64,000 nt of DNA from Closterium sp. Naga37s-1 (taxonomy: Eukaryota > Streptophyta > Zygnematophyceae > Desmidiales > Closteriaceae): positions 131,501 through 195,500 of the forward strand of contig CANJKZ010000015.1 of the NCBI GenBank assembly GCA_947471745.1, written 5' to 3'. Below the pieces are notes generated by a model that made no database searches, had not been told where the DNA came from, and saw nothing but the letters and a program-made list of their open reading frames with translations. The translations under genes were made by a program, and so were the position numbers. Positions 45,439-56,893 of this stretch are shown one piece after another (the stretch's first letter is position 1; each line of letters opens with the position of its first letter).

Positions 45439-47420
45439 ATGACTTCACTTTGTAGTCGCGGTGGGATTGGTGGCGGCGGTGGTGGCAGCAGTGGGAGTCG
45501 TGGCGGCCGTAGTAGCAGTCACTGTGGAGATGTGTGGTGTGGAGTCTCTGGCGGTGGCCAGATGCAGCTACGGCGGCGTCCGACCCTTACACCCCAACAG
45601 CTTCGTGAGTGGCTTTACCAGCGTGGGACGTCTCCGAGTCCTGGTCGCTGTCCGTACGTCATTCGCACAGGTCGTCGAGCTGGTCAGACCTGTGGGACAC
45701 CTGGTCACGCACAGTCCCACTGCTTCGACTATTTGACTAACGCCTGGCACGCAAAGTTTGGCGACGAGGCTGAGACCCCCCACTGGCTTGAGCTGCTTAG
45801 GTTGGGCGTTGATGTCTTTGCTTTAGACTATGACGCCATCCTTACTGCCATGTCTGCTTTGCCTGGCGGTGCTGAGAGTGACTGTTACCTGTGTGTGCAG
45901 TACGACCCCGGTATAGAGGTTGCTGCTCTAGTTGCTAGTGAGGCTGCTGCCTTAGGTGCTGGTGAGTCTGCTCTCTCAAGTACTGCGCCTGCTAAGGCCT
46001 TGCACACCTTCACGCTTGACTCAGGTGCTTCCCGCTGCTTCTTCCGTGACAGTACTGCACTCACACCACTCCCTGCACCAGTTGCAGTCTCTCTGGCTGA
46101 CCCCTTAGGGGGCCCAGTTCTTGTACGGTCCACCACTCTGCTTCCGTGCCCGGCGGTTCCGTCTGGCTGACTGTGAGGTTTCCACCTCCCCTTGTTCTCG
46201 ACGAACTTGGTGAGCAACGCCGTCCTTCAAAATCATTCGGTTGACACCTTTACCCCTGGAGGACAGCGTGTGGCAATCTGTACATGCTCCCGGACTGGCC
46301 GTCACCTGGCCACGTTCACCCGTCGGCCAGGGTCGAGTCTTTACACACTGACGACTGTGTCTCCTCAGGTAGCTGCTGTCGGTCAGGTGTCTGCGTCAGG
46401 TCTGGTAGCCTCCCCCTATGAGTGTCGCTCCCTGTCGCACCAGACTCTTCTTTGGCACCACCGCCTTGGGTCACCTCCCCTTGCCACGTCTCCGTGGCAT
46501 GCACCGTCGCCTCCTTGTGTTTGGTCTTCCCAGGTCTCTCCCTCCCCTCCCTACCTCGCCTGCGCCGCCCTGCCTTCCTTGCATCGAGGGGCGGCAGCGC
46601 GCCGCTCCTCACTTCTCCTCGTTTCCCCCGACAGAGGCTCCTCTGCAGACCCTCCACCTGGACGTGTGGGGCCCAGCCCGCGTTCGTGGACAGGGCGGTG
46701 AGCTGTACTTCTCCAGGTTGTCGACGACTACTCGCATTACACCACGGTCTTCCCTTTGCGCACCAAGGGTGAGGTCCCTGCTATCCTGGATCCGAGCAGT
46801 TCGTCTTCAGCTCCGCCGGAAGTTCCGCCATGACCTTCCTGTCCTGCGTCTGCACTCTGACAGAGGTGGTGAGTTCACCTCCGACCTCTTGCGGGCCTTC
46901 TGTCAGGGGGAGGGCATCGAGCAGTCGTTCACGCTTCTGGGCTCACCACAGCAAAATGAAGTTGCTGAGCGCTGCATTGGCTTAGTCATGGAGGTCGCTC
47001 GTACCTCCTTGATCCATGCGGCGGCTTCCCATTTTCTGTGGCCGTTTGCGGTCCGGTACGCCGCGCAGCAGCTCAACCTCTGGCCCCGTGTCTCCTTGCC
47101 GGAGACCTCGCCCACACTGGGTTGGATGGGGGAGGTTGGCGATGCATCGCGTTTCCGGTCTGGGGTGCTCGTGCCCTTGTCCGTGATACGTCCGCGGACA
47201 AGCTCTCCTCCCGCACCATTCCTTGTGTCTTCCTTGGCTTTGTCCCTGACGCGCCTGGCTGGCATTTTTACCACCCCACCTCGCGCCGTGTCTTTCCCTC
47301 TCAGGACGTCACCTTTGACGAGTCGATTTCTTTCTACCGTCTCTTCCCCTACCGCACTGCCCCTCTTCCTCCCCCGCCGCTTTTCCTCGCTCCAAGTCCC
47401 CCTCCGGTAGACCCCCTCCC
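45439..47420 (+). pseudogene. Element G short gag, protease and integrase
   Basis: Starts MTSLCSRGGIGGGGG; TPYCPRGRAPPSLPA upstream is also shared with F. It has LTPQQLREWLYQRG, the knuckle C-X13-C-X4-H-X4-C complete (CPYVIRTGRRAGQT, CGTPGHAQSHC), and protease LDSGAS (about 46018). TGA at 46168-46170 ends the frame. A one-base insertion near 46468 follows LWHHRLG. Integrase has LHLDVWGP, a disturbed DDYSR region, LHSDRGGEF (about 46853) and QQNEVAERCIG. The C-terminal segment reaches about 47380. Confidence 0.88.
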
Positions 47421-47454
47421 CCCTCAAGGTCCTCCACCCATCCCCCATGGCTGA

Positions 47455-48690
47455 GCATGTAGAGGTCACTAGCGACTCAAGTACAACTACGGGAGGTGCT
47501 GCTGGGGGTGCTGCGTCTGGGGGTGCTGAGCCTCCGCGTGAGGTGTTGGGGAGTGCGGAGCCTGGGGGTGCTGAGCCTGCGGCTGCGAATCTGGGGGTGC
47601 TGAGCCTGAGGGTGCCAGGTCGGGGGGTTCTGAGTCTGCTGGCGTTCCCCTGGGTCTCGTTTCACGACGTGGGCCTGTCTCACCATAGCAGGCACAAGAG
47701 TGGCTTGCGTCGCGTACCCGCCTGAGGAGTCGTGCTGCTGGAGCTGCTTCTCGTCGAGGCGCTGGGAGTGCTGGTGTCTCTGGTCCTGGAGGTGCTCGTA
47801 CTGGAGGTACTGGAGCTGCCGGGACTGGTACTGCTCCCGGGGGTGCTGAGCCTGCGGCTGCGGAGTCTGGGGATGCTGAGCCCGTCCGTGAGGTGCTGGG
47901 GGGTGCGGAGCCTGGGGGTGCTGAGCCTACGAGTGCGGAGCCTGGGGGTGCTGAGCCGGAGGGTGCCGGGTCGGGGGGTGCTGAGTCTGCTGGCGTTCCT
48001 CTGGGTCTCGTTTCACGACATGGGCCTCTCTCACCACAGCAGGCACAAGAGTGGCTTGCGTCGCGTACCCGCCTGAGGAGTCGTGCTGCTGGAGCTGCTT
48101 GTCGTGGAGGCGCTGGGAGTGCTGGTGTCTCTGGTCCTGGAGGTGCTCGTACTGGAGGTACTGGAGGTACTGGAGCTGCCGGGACTGGTACTGCTCCTGG
48201 AGCTGGAGGTGTCGGCTCTGGGGGTGCTGCTGCTGGAGGTACTGGGGCTGGAGGCCCTGGAGCTGGAGGTGCCGGTTCTGGGGGTGCTGCTGCTGGAGGC
48301 CCTAGAGCTGGTACTGTCGAATCTGGAGTTGGGGACCCTGGGGCTGGAGGTGCCGGTTCTGGGGGTGCTGCTACCGGTGGCGCTGGAGCTGGAAGTTCTG
48401 GAGCTGCTGGAGGAGCTGGAGCTGGAGGTGCTACTGCTGGAGTCACTGGAGGTGGAGGTGCTGCTGCTGGAGGCGCTGGAGCTGGAGGTTGTGGAGCTGC
48501 TGGAGGCGCTGGAGCTGGAGGTGCTATTGCTGGTGTCATTGGAGCTGGAGGTGCTGCTGCTGGAGGCCCTGGGGCTGGAGGTTCTGGAGCTGCTGGAGGC
48601 GCTGGAGCTACTGGTACTGGTGGCACTGCACCGCCGCGCCTGTTTTTTCGCTCCGATGTCACCGTCGTCTCTGCCACCGCCTGACTCCGT
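47455..48690 (+). pseudogene. Element G linker with internal duplication
   Basis: PEPGGA-type and GAGGAGA-type repeats. A segment of about 190 bp starting GGGTCTCGTTTCACGAC occurs at 47652 and again at 48003, offset 351 bp (117 codons). Each copy carries the LREW-like motif: SPQQAQEW in the second, and the same with CAG changed to TAG in the first. Confidence 0.75.
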
Positions 48691-48779
48691 GCTTCGCCAG
48701 GTTCTTAGCCTCCCGTCTTCTACTGGCCTCCCGTTACAGCCCGGTGCACCACTGCCTGCTCCTTCTTACACTGAGCACA

Positions 48780-50643
48780 CAGACTCGCTTACAGAGCGTC
48801 GTGAACCTGCATCTCGTCCTGCCTCGCCTGTTCGCGCGCGTCGCACTGGTAGTCGTGTTCCTCGTGAGCGTCCGCCTCCTGTCCCTGGCACTCATGCTAT
48901 GGCACTTCGTCCTTCCTCTGTTCCACAGCGTGTTCCCCTACCGTCTCCTCCTCCGTCTTCTCTGCCAGACATCCAGGACCCTGAGTCTAACCTGGATCGT
49001 GCTGCTCACCCTACTGTTACGCGTCTGCTAGCCACTGTTGTCACTGACCCGTCGTTTGAGGCTGCTGCTGCGTCTGCCTTAGTCTCTGAGCTTGTTAACT
49101 TTGTTGTTGCCTGTTGTCTCGACTTCGCTGCTAGTCTTGTTGCTGAGTCTTAGTCTGTCTGTCCTCCGTCCGTCGGGGGTGAGTGTGCTCTTGGCACGGA
49201 CGTCCTTGAGGACAGGCAGGAGGACTTTGAGTGTCTTGCAGCCGCTGTGCCTCATCTCGTGGCCATGCTGCTTGCCCCTGAGGGAGACCCGGATGCTCCA
49301 GACATCCCTCGTTACGTTGCACGAGGCTTCAGTCAGCAACAGGGAGTTGACTTCTTCCAGACCTTCTCCCCCACCCTGAAGATGACCACTCTTCGGGTTC
49401 TGCTGCACGTTGCCGCTCAGCGTGACTACGAGCTTCACTCCCTGGACTTCAGCACAACGTTCTTACAGGGCAGTCTGCACGAGGAGATCTGGCTGCGCCG
49501 CCCACCTGGCTTCACTGGGTCGTTCCCTCCTGGTACCCAGTGGAGCCTCCGCCGGCCAGTCTACGGTCTCCGTCAGGCGCCTCGTGAGTGGCACGACACA
49601 CTGAGGATGACACTTGCGGCTCTTGGGTTTGCACCTTCCACTGCTGACCCGTCGCTGTTTCTGCGCACCGACACTTCGTTGCCGCCGTTCTACATCCTCG
49701 TGTACGTCGACAACTTGGTCTTTGCCACTGCTGACACTAAGGCTCTCACCCTTGTGAAGTCAGAGCTGCAGAAGAGACACACGTGCACAGACCTGGGTGA
49801 GCTGCGTAGCTACCTTGGCTTGCAGATCACCCGGGACAGAGCACGGCACACCATCACACTGACTCAGTCACCCATGGTGCAGCAGGTCTTCAGCGCTTCG
49901 GCTTCACTTGGTCCTCGCCAGAGTCCACTCCCCAGGCTACTTGCCACTCGCTCTCAGCTCCACCTTCGGACGAGTCCGTAGAGCCGAGTGGCCCGTACCC
50001 AGAGCTAGTGGGCTGCCTCATGTACCTGATGACCTTCACTCGTCCTGACCTTGCGTACCCTCTTGGCCTTCCGGCACGCTACGTGGCTCCTGGTAGGCAC
50101 CGAAAGGTGCACTGGGATGCTGCGAAGAGGGTGTTCCGCTACTTGTGCAGTACATCGGGCATGGGGCTCGTGCTTGAAGGGCGGAGCTCAGTTGTCCTCA
50201 CTCGGCGCTTAGACGCTTCTTGGGTTGACGACCTGGCTACGCAGCGGTCGTCACAGGGTTAAACGTTCAGCCTTGGCTCTGGCTCTATTTCTTGGCGGTC
50301 TACACGCTCGTCTTCTGTTCTTAGCTCCAGTTGTGAGGTTGAGATCTACGCGACAGCCATGGCTGCACAGGAGCTACGCTGGCTCACCTACCTGCTGACT
50401 GACTTGGGAGAGAGGCCTCCTTCTCCTCCAGTTCTGTACGTCGACAACAAGGCTGCCATTGCCTTGTGTCAGGACCACAAACTAGAGCACAGAACGAAGC
50501 ACATCGCTCTGCGTTACTTCCTCGCTCACGTGCCCACCCGGGCCAATACGGCTGATGTGTTCACCAAGGCCCTTCCGGCTGGTGATCATCAGTGCTTCTA
50601 CACTGCTCTAGGCCTGGTGCCTACAATTCCTCACTTGCTGTAG
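48780..50643 (+). pseudogene. Element G reverse transcriptase and RNase H
   Basis: The RT flank has a TAG at about 49150. At about 49307 PDIP jumps to RYVARGFSQQQG, deleting roughly 70 codons. The RT active site reads YVDN (about 49702), so the second catalytic Asp codon is changed to Asn. A frame shift near 49890, TAA at about 50260 and a deletion in RNase H at YFLAH to VPTRANTAD follow. It ends with PHLL and TAG 50641-50643. Confidence 0.9.
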
Positions 50644-50872
50644 ACTCTTGTTGTACAATGATCTATATATATTCCTGCATGTTTACTCTTGCTAGGTAGT
50701 GATCACTGTACTGTTGTTGTTGCGTATATACCTCTGCATGTGAACTGGCCTTGTGGCCCCTTTGCTTGTGCTCGGAGTGTGTGGTGACGTTGTGATCCAC
50801 CCTGAGCTTTCTTTGCTTTATCCTGACTTGTCTTGTGACCCTTTGTTCTCCTCCACTTTGCCTATAGGGGTG
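50644..50872 (+). promoter_or_regulatory. 3' non-coding block and purine tract of G
   Basis: Contains TATATATATTCC, GAACTGGCCTTGTGGCCCC, GATCCACCCTGAGC and TATAGGGGTG before the LTR. Confidence 0.6.
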
Positions 50873-51007
50873 TGTCAAACCATATCTGTGCTAGTTGTGT
50901 GTAGGCTATAGTGGGGTAGCCCATGTGGGGTACAACCGAATGTTAGGGTTAGTACTTGTACCCACAATTCATTCAATGCAATCATTCCTGCTTTTTAATT
51001 CTTAACA
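50873..51007 (+). repeat. 3' LTR of element G
   Basis: 135 bp, ends TTCTTAACA, followed by CCCTG. Confidence 0.93.
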
Positions 51008-51012
51008 CCCTG

Positions 51013-51287
51013 TAATCTTATACAAGCTTGTAGTACTTTGCTATAATTAACACAATTTGTTCTCACATACTAGCTCAAGGCTGTTCAACCAAGTTCACTA
51101 AGAACGCTTCCGGAATTACATCTCTATTTAGAGTCTTAGCCTTGAAACGATCCTAAGGGCTTTTCTCATCCCAGCACACAGATGAGATGCAGCACATTAA
51201 TTGTTTTCTTTCCTTCTAAAGATAAAAGACCTGGGATGAGAGACATGTGGAAATATTAACAAATGAAAGTCAATCAGGAGATCTTAG
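51013..51287. other. AT-rich intergenic stretch
   Basis: No open frame or repeat recognised. It separates element G from the probable LTR of K. Confidence 0.5.
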
Positions 51288-51437
51288 TGTAAGGGAAATT
51301 CATTTTCCTTACTTCGCATCCCTGCTCAGCGCGTACATGACTGTTCCCGCCAACAGTTCTCAACAGTGCACCGTTACCACTCGCCTCGACTACTGTTCCC
51401 GCCACTGTTCACGCCGTGACCCAACCTCACCGCTCGG
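51288..51437 (+). repeat. Probable 5' LTR of Ty3/gypsy element K, left part
   Basis: Inferred because H inserted between this and 63072-63270 with a CTCGG duplication, and the right part ends in ACA just before a PBS. A TGTAAGG start at 51288 would pair with the CGTAACA end. The left edge is a guess, since the 3' LTR lies outside the window. Confidence 0.4.
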
Positions 51438-51566
51438 TGTCAGATTTATATGACAGAGCTACTGTAGGCTATAGTGGGGTAGCACATATGGGGTACAGTT
51501 TTCTAGGGTTTGTATTTGTACCCAACTTTCCCTTAGTCATTCTCATTCCTGTTTTCTCAATTCACA
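51438..51566 (+). repeat. 5' LTR of element H
   Basis: TGTCAGATTTATATGACAG start, GGCTATAGTGGGGTAGC core, TATGGGGTACAG, ends CAATTCACA. Confidence 0.95.
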
Positions 51567-51689
51567 TGGTATAGAGCGGGTTCCTACATGGGACCGTTCC
51601 TTCCTAAGGGCCCACCATAACGATTTTTTTTTTTTTTAGCTGCCCGACGCGCATTGCGCCCCTGCCCTAAATTTTTTTTTTTAGCGCCC

Positions 51690-52700
51690 CCCCCCCTAGC
51701 GGCCCCTACGCGACCCCTACGCGGCCCCTACGCGGCCCCTACGCGGCCCCTACCCGGCCCCTACGTCGCCCCTGACGCGGCCCCTACGCGGCCTCTGACG
51801 CGGCCCCAACGCGGCCCCTGACGTGGCCCCTACGCGGCCCCTGACGCGGCCCCAACGCGGCCCCTGACGCGGCCCCAACGCGGCCCCTGACGCGGCCCCA
51901 ACGCGGCCCCTGACGCGGCCCCTACGCAGCCCCTGACGCGGCCCCTGACGAGGCCCCTGACGCGGCCCCTACGCGGCCCCTACGCTGCCCCTGAGGCGGC
52001 CCCTGACGCGGCCCCTGACGCGGCCCCTCCGCCGCCACTACCGCGGCCCCTACGCCGCCCCTGACGCCGCCCCTGACGCGGCCCCTGCCGCGGCCCCTGA
52101 CGAGGCCCCTGACGCGGCCCCTGACGCGGCCCCTGCCGCGGCCCCTGACGAGGCCCCTGACGCGGCCCCTGACGCGGCCCCTACGCCGCCCCTGACGCGG
52201 CCCCTGACGCGGCCCCTGACGCGGCCCCTGACGCGGCCCCTGACGCGGCCCCTGCCGCGGCCCCTGCCGTGGCCCCTGACGCGGCCCCTGACGCGGCCCC
52301 TGCCGCGGCCCCTGCCGCGGCCCCTGACGCGGCCCCTGACGCGGCCCCTTCGCCGCCCCTGCCGCGGCCCCTACGCCGCCCCTGACGCGGCCCTCTCCTG
52401 CACCTGACGCGGCCCCTAGCGGCCGGCCACTGCCGTCCCTGAGGCAGCAGCCGCCGCCGTCTCTGCAGCAGCAGTCGCAGCCGAACGGCCGAGCCGCCGA
52501 GCCGCCGAGCCGCCCAGCAGCCGAGCCGCCCAGCCGCCGAACCGCCCAGCAGCCGAGCCGCCCAGCAGCCGAGCCACCGAGCCGCCCAGCAGCCGAGCCG
52601 CCGAGCCGCCCAGCAACCGAGCCGCCGAGCCGCCGAGCCGCCCAGCAGCCGATCCGCCGAGCCGCCCTGCAGCCGAGCCACCCGAGCCGCCCTGTCCGGT
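51690..52700 (+). repeat. Leader arrays of H
   Basis: 51690-52420 is a CGGCCCCTGACG-type array of about 12-13 bp. 52480-52690 is a CCGAGCCGCCCAGCAG-type array. A T-run lies at 51625-51640. No gene is implied. Confidence 0.88.
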
Positions 52701-52766
52701 AAGAGCAGCGCCCCTTTCACAGCACTGCCCTCACCCTACTGTTTGCGCTGCTAGTCTACTACTGTC

Positions 52767-53792
52767 ATGGCTACCCCTAGTGTCCTCGCTTTTGACGCTG
52801 AGGGTCGGGCCATTGACTTTGATGTCTGGATAGATGACCTGCAGCTTTTCTTACAGTGCGACAGGGCAGACGGCCTCTCCCTCTTTGACCTCACTTCTGG
52901 TGCCTCTCCTGCCCCCGCTGCTGATGCTGACGCCACTGTTCGCTCACAGTGGGCCACGCGCGATGCTGCTGCACGTCTTGCTGTGCACCGCCACCTGCCT
53001 ACCTCTGAGCGTGCGCACTTTAGCCAGTACAAGAGTGCTCAGACCTTGTACGACGCTGTAGTTGCGCGCTACTCCTCCCCTGCCACTGCTGCACTGAGCC
53101 GCCTCATGCTACCGTACCTCTTCCCTGACCTTGCTGCCTTTCCCACAGTCGCTGACCTCATTACGCACCTCCGCACTAGTGACACTCGCTACCGCGCTGC
53201 GCTTCCTGCTGAGTTCTGCGCCAAGAACCCCCCCCCCATGTACATCACCCTCTACTACATAGTCACCCGGCTCCCTGACTCCCTTCGCGTAGTCAGGGAC
53301 CACTTCCTCTCAGTTTGCCCCACCACTCTCACCGTTGACCTCCTCGAGAAGTCCCTCCTAGCAGCAGAGAAGAGCATAGTCGCTGTAGGAGCCTCTCGTG
53401 GTGACCCTCGCACCCCCATCTTTGAGGGGTGTTCCCCCTCCCCCCTTTTGCCCTCTGTTGCCTCTGCTGCTGCGGCCGACCTCGTTGGGCTTGAGTCGGT
53501 CGGTGCGGCGTCTACCCCTAGCGGGAGACGTCGCCCTGGCAAGGGCAAGGGGGGCAGGGGCACTGGAGGAGCTAGCGGGGGCGGTGGAGTCGGAGGTGGA
53601 GGCGGTGGAGGGGGTGGGGGTGGCGGTGGGGGTGGTGGCGGGGGTGGAGGTGTCGGTGGCGGCAGTGGAGGCGGAGGCGGAGGCGGCGGTGGCGGTGGGA
53701 GCGGAGGTGGCGGCGGTGGAGGAGGAGGCGGCGGAGGAGGTGGAGCTGGTCGGGGTGGCGCTGCGCAGAGGGTCGGCTCCGGTGGTGGTCAG

Positions 53793-53842
<50 letters not shown>

Positions 53843-55458
53843 CACTCGTGACATCCCCTCCCCTCAGGAGCTCCGTGAGTGGTACACTGCACGCCAGAGG
53901 GGTTGGGGTACTGGTCCGTGCACCTACGTCCTCCGCACCGGCGACCGCGCGGGTGACCAGTGCGGGGGTGCGCACTCCACCCAGCGCTGCTTTGGCCGCC
54001 TGACGGACGCTTGGCGTCACCAGTTCCCTGAGGCCGCTGAGATCCCCCGCTGGGGTGAGTTGTCTAGGGCGGGTGTAGCTGTCTTTGACCTTGACTTTGA
54101 TGCTATTCTTGCTGCCATGTATACTGTGACTATTAGTGATGAGGGTGACTGTTACCGGTGTTTTCCGCCCGACCCGGGCATTGAGACTGCTGCTCTAGGT
54201 ACTGGTGAGGCTGCTGCTCTAGGTGCTAGCGAGGCTGCTGCTCTAGGTGCGTCTGCTCCCTCAGGTGCTGGTGAGTCTGCTCTCTCAGGTTCTGCGTCGG
54301 CTTCGGCCTCCCACACCTTCACCCTTGACTCGGGGGCTTCTCGCTCCTTCTTTCGAGACCGCACCACACTCACGCCGCTTGGCCGGCCAGTTGTAGTCTC
54401 TCTGGCAGACCCCTCTGGGGGTCCTGTCCTTGCTCACTTCTCCACTGTCCTCCCGTGTCCGGCGGCCCCCTTTGGCACCCTGTCTGGTCTTTACCTCCCC
54501 TCGTTCTCTACGAACTTGGTGAGTGGTGCTGACCTACAGGATGCGGGGGTTCACCAGTTCACTCTTGCGAGTCAGCGGGTGACCCACTGCACGGACGCTC
54601 GGACAGGCCGACACCTGGCCACGTTTACACGTCGGCCGGGGTCGAGCCTGTACACACTGACCACTGCGTCTCCTCCGGTCACTGCGTCTGGTCAGGTAGC
54701 TGCGTCAGGTCAGGTGTTTGCTGCAGCGTCCAGGTCTGGTCCTGAGTCTGCCCCCTGTTCGTGTCGCCTCCTGTCTCACGACACTCTCCTATGGCACCAC
54801 CGCCTTGGTCACCCCTCCCTGCTTCGTCTCCGAGGCATGGCCTCCCGTGTCCTTGTCTCTGGTCTTCCCCGGTCCCTCCCTCCCCTTCCTTCGGGGCCTG
54901 GCCCTACCTGCGTCCCCTGTGTCGAGGGGCGGCAGCGGGCTGCCCCTCACTCCTCCCAGTTTCCTCCGACAGAGGCCCCGCTGCAGACGCTTCACATGGA
55001 CGTGTAGGGCCCGGCCCGCGTCCGTGGACAGGGTCACGAGCGCTACTTCCTGCTGGTGGTTGACGACTACTCGCGTTACACCACAGTCTTCCCCTTGCGC
55101 AGCAAGGGTGATGTCACTGAGGTGTTGATCGACTGGATCCGCGCAGCTCGTCTCCAGCTCAGGCAGAGCTTCGGCTCGGACTTTCCTGTTCTGCGTCTGC
55201 ACTCTGACAGAGGTGGAGAGTTCTCCTCTGGCCTTCTGCGAGCCTACTGTCGTGCACGAGGCATCCGCCAGACCTTCACGCTTCCGGACTCTCCACAGCA
55301 AAATGGGATTGCTGAGCGCCGCATTGGCATGGTCATGGACGTCGCCCGTACGTCCATGATGCATGCGGCTGCCCCCCATTTTCTGTGGCCGTTTGCTGTT
55401 CGGTACGCGGCGCATCAGATCAACCTTCACCCCAGGGTCTCCATGCCGGAGACCTCCC
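52767..55458 (+). pseudogene. Element H gag, protease and integrase N-terminal half
   Basis: Gag opens MATPSVLAFDAEG; capsid covers residues 1 to about 250, with a basic GKGKGGRG stretch, a Gly tract, a Gln run, SPQELREWY (about residue 365) and the knuckle C385-X13-C399-X3-H403-X4-C408. Protease LDSGAS has its Asp at about residue 521. LWHHRLGHPSLLRL and LHMDV follow. TAG at 55005-55007 replaces the Trp of DVWGP; the frame then continues with VVDDYSRYTTVF, LHSDRGGEF and QQNGIAERRIG, so all three DDE residues are present. Element I interrupts at PETS (55458). Confidence 0.93.
53796..53840 (+). repeat. (CAG)15 microsatellite in H gag
   Basis: An uninterrupted CAG run coding for Gln after the Gly tract. 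D and B have only short runs here, so it expanded in or near this copy. Confidence 0.95.
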
Positions 55459-55707
55459 TGTCGCGATACATATTTTATATGTATGTTTATAACTGCCTGT
55501 AGCATCAGCTTTAGTGTAGTTATGCCTTCTTACATTGGTGGTGCACCTTCTCTTTGTTCCTTTGCTATATGTTCTTGCAAACCTATAGTGAAATCATTCC
55601 ATTCTCGACATCCTCCCTTGGCTTGACACTCTCGTCACCCGCTTGGCCTAGGCTTCTAAGCCTAGCCCCTAGTTAAACCCGTTCCTAGCTAAGTTCGTCT
55701 CGTGACA
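55459..55707 (+). repeat. 5' LTR of element I
   Basis: TGTCGCGATACATATTTTAT start, TTGGTGGTGCACCT, GGCCTAGGCTTCTAAGCC (an imperfect palindrome) and end CTCGTGACA. It lacks the GGCTATAGTGGGG core of the other copia LTRs. Confidence 0.95.
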
Positions 55708-56329
55708 TGGTATCGAGCTACTAAGATCCTACTCCTAGGTCAATGGGCCCACCCATTCGCGGCACGGCGCTCGCTGCGACGGGCGCGGCGGCGAGCTGGC
55801 CGCGTTTCCCTCGTTGCCAGCCCGTCGTTTTTTCCCTCGTCGCCTGCCCGTCGCCAGCCTGTCGCGTTTTCCCCCGTCGCCAGCCAGTCGCGTCCCCCCC
55901 GTCGCCAGCCCGTCGCGTTTCCCTCGTCGTCAGCCCGTCGCTTTTCCCCCCCGTCACCACCTCTGCCCGCGCCTACGCCTGCAGCCGAGTTTGTGTGAGA
56001 GTGGGGAAAAGGGGGGGGGGCGGCATCGGGAATGAAGGGGACGGCGTCCGTGGCGGACGTCGCGGCCCTTCCTCCCCCCGTCCATTTTTCTTCCCTCCCG
56101 TCGCCTCGCTCCGCCCGTCGCACTCCCCCGGCCCCCTGCCCGTCACCCACCCCGACGCGACTGTTCGCGTGTGCAGCGGCGGTCGCTGTGGGTGGGAGAG
56201 GGAGGAGGGGAAGGGATTGGTGGCGGAACTCTGTGGGGGGGAGTGGGAAAGGGGGAAGGGAGTGGCGGCGGAATGCTGTGGGGGAGAGAGAGGAAAAGGG
56301 GGAAGGGAGTGGAGGCGGAACACCAGCGA

Positions 56330-56680
56330 TCACCGCCAGCACCAGCACCAGCTCCAGGGCCAGCCGCCAGCACCAGCACCAGCACCAGGGCCAGCCGCCA
56401 GCACCAGCACCAGCTCCAGGGCCAGCCGCCAGCACCAGCACCAGCTCCAGGGCCAGCCGCCAGCACCAGCACCAGCTCCAGGGCCAGCCGCCAGCACCAG
56501 CACCAGCTCCAGGGCCAGCCGCCAGCACCAGCACCAGCACCAGGGCCAGCCGCCAGCACCAGCACCAGCTCCAGGGCCAGCCGCCAGCACCAGCACCAGC
56601 ACCAAGGCCAGCCGCCAGCACCAGCACCAGCTCCAGGGCCAGCCGCCAGCACCAGCACCAGCTCCAGGGCCAGCCGCCAG
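56330..56680 (+). repeat. 31-bp tandem array in element I
   Basis: About eleven copies of a unit starting CAGCCGCCAGCACCAGCACC and containing GCTCCAGGG; starts at 56361, 56392, 56423, 56454 and so on. A period of 31 is not a multiple of three, so reading frames rotate. Confidence 0.95.
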
Positions 56681-56893
56681 CAGAGAACCCCACCAGCAGA
56701 GAACCCCGCCAGCAGAGAACCCCGCCAGCAGAGAACCCCGCCAGCAGAGAACCCCGCCAGCAGAGAACCCCGCCAGCAGAGAACCCCGCCAGCAGAGAAC
56801 CCCGCCAGCAGAGAACCCCGCCAGCAGAGAACCCCGCCAGCAGAGAACCCCGCCAGCAGAGAACCCCGCCAGCAGAGAACCCCGCCAGCAGAG
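56669..56893 (+). repeat. 16-bp tandem array in element I
   Basis: About fourteen copies of CCAGCAGAGAACCCCG, nearly perfect. Confidence 0.95.

Larger units (their letters stand above)
44415..51007 (+). mobile_element. Ty1/copia element G, same subfamily as F
   Basis: 6,593 bp, two 135-bp LTRs (about ten differences by eye) and a perfect CCCTG target duplication (44410-44414 and 51008-51012). PBS TGGTTTCAGAGCAG starts at 44550. Like F it has a short gag without capsid. Frameshifts, stops, two deletions and a changed RT active site make it inactive. Confidence 0.95.

Noticed and set aside
51690..52420. CpG-island promoter of a host gene
   Set aside because: It is a tandem array between the PBS and gag of H, matching the leader position in the other elements.
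52181..52720. Bacterial contamination, suggested by very high GC content
   Set aside because: Continuous with LTR elements, plant-type introns and telomere-type repeats.
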